Shown here in pieces: positions 7,488 to 8,066 of a stretch of 8,066 bases of DNA. The DNA is taken from contig CAJUCT010000095.1 of NCBI GenBank assembly GCA_910585015.1, positions 1 through 8,066 on the forward strand, read 5' to 3'. The notes under the pieces are model-generated. The model ran no database searches. It saw only the letters and a list, made by a program, of their open reading frames with translations, and was not told the DNA's origin. The position numbers and the translations under genes were made by a program. This DNA is from an uncultured Acetatifactor sp. Its GTDB lineage: Bacteria > Bacillota > Clostridia > Lachnospirales > Lachnospiraceae. Every line of letters begins with the position of its first letter. Position 1 is the stretch's first letter.

Positions 7488-7527
7488 CTGCCCAGCGGCA
7501 GAAAAGAAAAAAACCGCTGCTGGGCAG
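7488..7527 (+). promoter_or_regulatory. Hairpin with A-rich loop, candidate anti-antiterminator
   Basis: The arm at 7488-7501 (CTGCCCAGCGGCAG) pairs with 7514-7527 (CCGCTGCTGGGCAG): twelve consecutive pairs with one G-U, then one A/C mismatch and a closing G-C, around a 12-base A-rich loop. No T-run follows on either strand, so it is not itself a terminator. Its 3' arm overlaps a segment able to pair with the next terminator's 5' arm. Confidence 0.55.
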
Positions 7528-7569
7528 AACGATTATCCATGTCTAAAAGTTGTTTTCAGCGGCGGTTTT
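7510..7569 (+). promoter_or_regulatory. Candidate antiterminator pairing
   Basis: Bases 7510-7522 (AAAACCGCTGCTG) can pair with 7557-7569 (CAGCGGCGGTTTT): thirteen pairs with a single U-G. This pairing excludes both the hairpin at 7488-7527 and the terminator at 7558-7594, giving three mutually competing structures in the order expected of an attenuator. The complementarity is seen; its use in the cell is inference. Confidence 0.4.
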
Positions 7570-7594
7570 GACTTTTCAAAGCCGCCGCTTTTTT
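7558..7594 (+). terminator. Strong rho-independent terminator, possibly conditional
   Basis: Bases 7558-7571 pair with 7576-7589 (14 pairs, one U-G, 4-base loop CTTT; outer arms AGCGGCGG/CCGCCGCT), followed by six T (7589-7594). It is the first clear terminator downstream of the kinase gene and probably ends the cargo operon transcript, unless the upstream antiterminator forms. Confidence 0.85.
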
Positions 7595-7596
7595 AT
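7568..7596 (+). promoter_or_regulatory. Candidate promoter overlapping the terminator
   Basis: TTGACT (7568-7573) and TTTTAT (7591-7596) are separated by 17 bases. A start site near 7603 would place the next hairpin and leader ORF at the very 5' end of the transcript. The -35 is good, the -10 only 4 of 6. T-rich terminator tails easily imitate -10 boxes, so this is tentative. Confidence 0.3.
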
Positions 7597-7604
7597 GACC
7601 AGTA

Positions 7605-7628
7605 GGCGGCATATAGGAGGATGCCGCC
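7605..7628 (+). promoter_or_regulatory. Hairpin presenting a Shine-Dalgarno in its loop
   Basis: GGCGGCAT (7605-7612) pairs perfectly with ATGCCGCC (7621-7628), and the 8-base loop ATAGGAGG contains a consensus AGGAGG (7615-7620). The start codon ATG 7629 follows directly after the stem, 8 bases from the Shine-Dalgarno. The structure could hold the ribosome site open or limit initiation. Confidence 0.6.
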
Positions 7629-7679
7629 ATGCGATTAAAGGTAGATAGGTACTTGTCAAAAAAAGCCTGGCTCCCGTAG
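7629..7679 (+). CDS. Putative 16-aa leader peptide
   Basis: The ORF reads MRLKVDRYLSKKAWLP and stop. It has the best Shine-Dalgarno of the region (AGGAGG, 8 bases upstream). It ends inside the loop of the following hairpin (7663-7700), so a ribosome finishing or stalling on it would break that stem. This arrangement is typical of leader peptides in attenuation. I do not recognise the peptide from any characterised leader; the call rests on signals and position, and chance is possible for so short a frame. Confidence 0.45.
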   Translation: MRLKVDRYLSKKAWLP

Positions 7680-7700
7680 CGGTGTACTCCACCCAGGTTT
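7663..7700 (+). promoter_or_regulatory. Hairpin overlapping the end of the leader ORF
   Basis: AAGCCTGG (7663-7670) pairs with CCAGGTTT (7693-7700), eight pairs with one G-U, with the leader stop codon TAG (7677-7679) in the 22-base loop. On the - strand the same stem is followed by seven T (complement of the A-run at 7658-7664), so it could also act as a weak terminator for transcription entering from the right. Confidence 0.45.
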
Positions 7701-7741
7701 GCGAAAATAGTCGTTTTCTGACGGCTCATAATGTTGTTCCC

Positions 7742-7784
7742 AGCGCCCGAATAGTTTCGCACTATCCGGGCGCTTTTGTATTTT
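7742..7784 (+). terminator. Rho-independent terminator within the leader
   Basis: The arm 7742-7749 (AGCGCCCG) pairs with 7767-7774 (CGGGCGCT), then one A/C mismatch, then ATAG/CTAT, loop TTTCGCA; TTTTGTATTTT follows. It lies between the leader ORF and the gene at 7877, where a terminator would block that gene unless read through. This supports attenuation, or separates two transcripts. Confidence 0.75.
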
Positions 7785-7786
7785 CG

Positions 7787-7818
7787 GGGGAGCGGCACCG
7801 GCCCCGCTGCCGCTCCCC
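7787..7818 (+). promoter_or_regulatory. GC-rich 11-bp hairpin
   Basis: GGGGAGCGGCA (7787-7797) pairs perfectly with TGCCGCTCCCC (7808-7818) around the loop CCGGCCCCGC. There is no T-run. It lies only three bases from the next stem, so the two probably stack in the RNA. The role is unknown. Confidence 0.55.
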
Positions 7819-7821
7819 GCC

Positions 7822-7866
7822 CCTCTCGTTCAGACCAGACCCCGACATAAAAATCTGAACGAGAGG
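7822..7866 (+). promoter_or_regulatory. 13-bp inverted repeat burying the downstream Shine-Dalgarno
   Basis: CCTCTCGTTCAGA (7822-7834) pairs perfectly with TCTGAACGAGAGG (7854-7866) around a 19-base loop. The GAGAGG at 7861-7866 is the only reasonable ribosome site for ATG 7877, so in the folded RNA it is double-stranded. This would repress translation until the stem is opened by a protein, a ribosome or another RNA segment. As DNA it could alternatively be an operator or a nick/processing site. Confidence 0.6.
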
Positions 7867-7876
7867 ATAATGCACG

Positions 7877-8066
7877 ATGGAAATTACCATCAGGAAGCAT
7901 AGGCGTAATCTGTCTTATGAAGATGCCGCCACCCTAGCCGAGTTTTGGGTGCTGGCTGAACACTTTGACCGGAGCCTTTACCGCGAGTGGAAAGACCACT
8001 GGGACGAGCGAGGCTATGACGAGTACATAGTTGTCACCGAGGGCCGTCTGCCCTACTGCGAATCGC
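7877..8066 (+). CDS. Unrecognised small protein (3'-truncated by window edge)
   Basis: Sixty-three codons are visible, and the frame is open to the window end. The start is firm: an in-frame TAA at 7868 rules out an earlier start, and GAGAGGA lies about 9 bases before the ATG. The sequence begins with a basic stretch (ITIRKHRRNLSYEDA), then an acidic and aromatic region (AEFWVLAEHFDRSLYREWKDHW and YDEYIVV). No membrane segment or known motif is apparent. It follows an elaborate RNA leader, which suggests its expression is conditional. It could be the first gene of a transfer or accessory module of the surrounding element; I cannot name a function. Confidence 0.75.
   Translation, partial: MEITIRKHRRNLSYEDAATLAEFWVLAEHFDRSLYREWKDHWDERGYDEYIVVTEGRLPYCES

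Larger units (their letters stand above)
7336..7876 (+). other. Structured non-coding region between kinase and right-hand gene
   Basis: About 540 bases lacking a recognisable protein of ordinary length. The first 150 bases (7336-7487) show no clear structure; they include a 23-codon ORF (7392-7463) without a well-placed Shine-Dalgarno. From 7488 on, inverted repeats follow one another almost without gap: 7488-7527, 7558-7589, 7605-7628, 7663-7700, 7742-7774, 7787-7818 and 7822-7866. Two carry T-runs and look like terminators. The density of stems, a short leader ORF and a buried ribosome site suggest a regulatory leader for the gene at 7877. Confidence 0.65.

Noticed and set aside
7388..7546. 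52-codon open frame without a start codon (contains NGTYYLFRKLLK)
   Set aside because: It begins after a stop, has no ATG and includes the hairpin at 7488-7527. It may be a gene remnant, but no family could be assigned.
7336..7876. CRISPR array or tRNA gene in the non-coding region
   Set aside because: There are no regularly spaced direct repeats and no cloverleaf-like arm set; the repeats are inverted and of differing sequence.
7556..7900. 114-codon open frame on the - strand
   Set aside because: It runs through both terminators and all the leader stems, whose reverse complements explain its Ala/Pro/Arg-rich stretches. It has no well-placed Shine-Dalgarno and resembles no family I know. 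If homologues showed protein-level conservation it would need reconsidering.

Overview
The window reads as part of a mobile element from a low-to-mid GC Firmicute, most likely a gut Clostridia lineage. The grounds are family-level: a large serine recombinase of the Tn4451/TnpX type with a DUF4368-like C-terminus, a TnpV protein, a short Cro/C1-type regulator of the kind found on clostridial elements, strong purine-rich Shine-Dalgarno sites and several intrinsic terminators. All genes I accept are on the + strand.

Layout. (1) Bases 3-1292 are the C-terminal two thirds of the recombinase; its catalytic serine domain lies mostly left of the window. (2) Bases 1293-1573 are non-coding, with a good sigma-A promoter and a hairpin 5' leader. 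They feed a two-gene unit: a 70-aa helix-turn-helix regulator (1574-1786) and TnpV (1805-2170), closed by an intrinsic terminator (2178-2210). (3) Bases 2246-7335 are a cargo operon: a promoter with two 11-bp direct repeats, an FtsX/MacB-type ABC permease, its ATPase, an OmpR-family response regulator and a sensor histidine kinase. The last three genes are packed tightly (1-nt gap, then a 14-nt overlap). (4) Bases 7336-7876 carry no convincing protein gene over 20 aa but are dense in RNA structure: a possible anti-antiterminator/antiterminator/terminator set, a hairpin presenting a Shine-Dalgarno in its loop, a 16-codon leader ORF, a second terminator and a 13-bp inverted repeat that buries the Shine-Dalgarno of the next gene. 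(5) Base 7877 starts an unrecognised small acidic/aromatic protein that runs off the right edge.

How it fits together. The order recombinase, TnpV, cargo recalls Tn4451, where tnpX and tnpV precede the catP resistance gene. Here the cargo position is taken by a transporter plus its own two-component system, which suggests a mobile, self-regulated envelope-stress or antimicrobial-peptide detoxification module. The substrate cannot be read from the sequence. The structured leader at the right resembles in principle the attenuation that controls accessory and transfer genes on other Gram-positive conjugative elements. Together with the cargo operon it is the part most deserving a second look.
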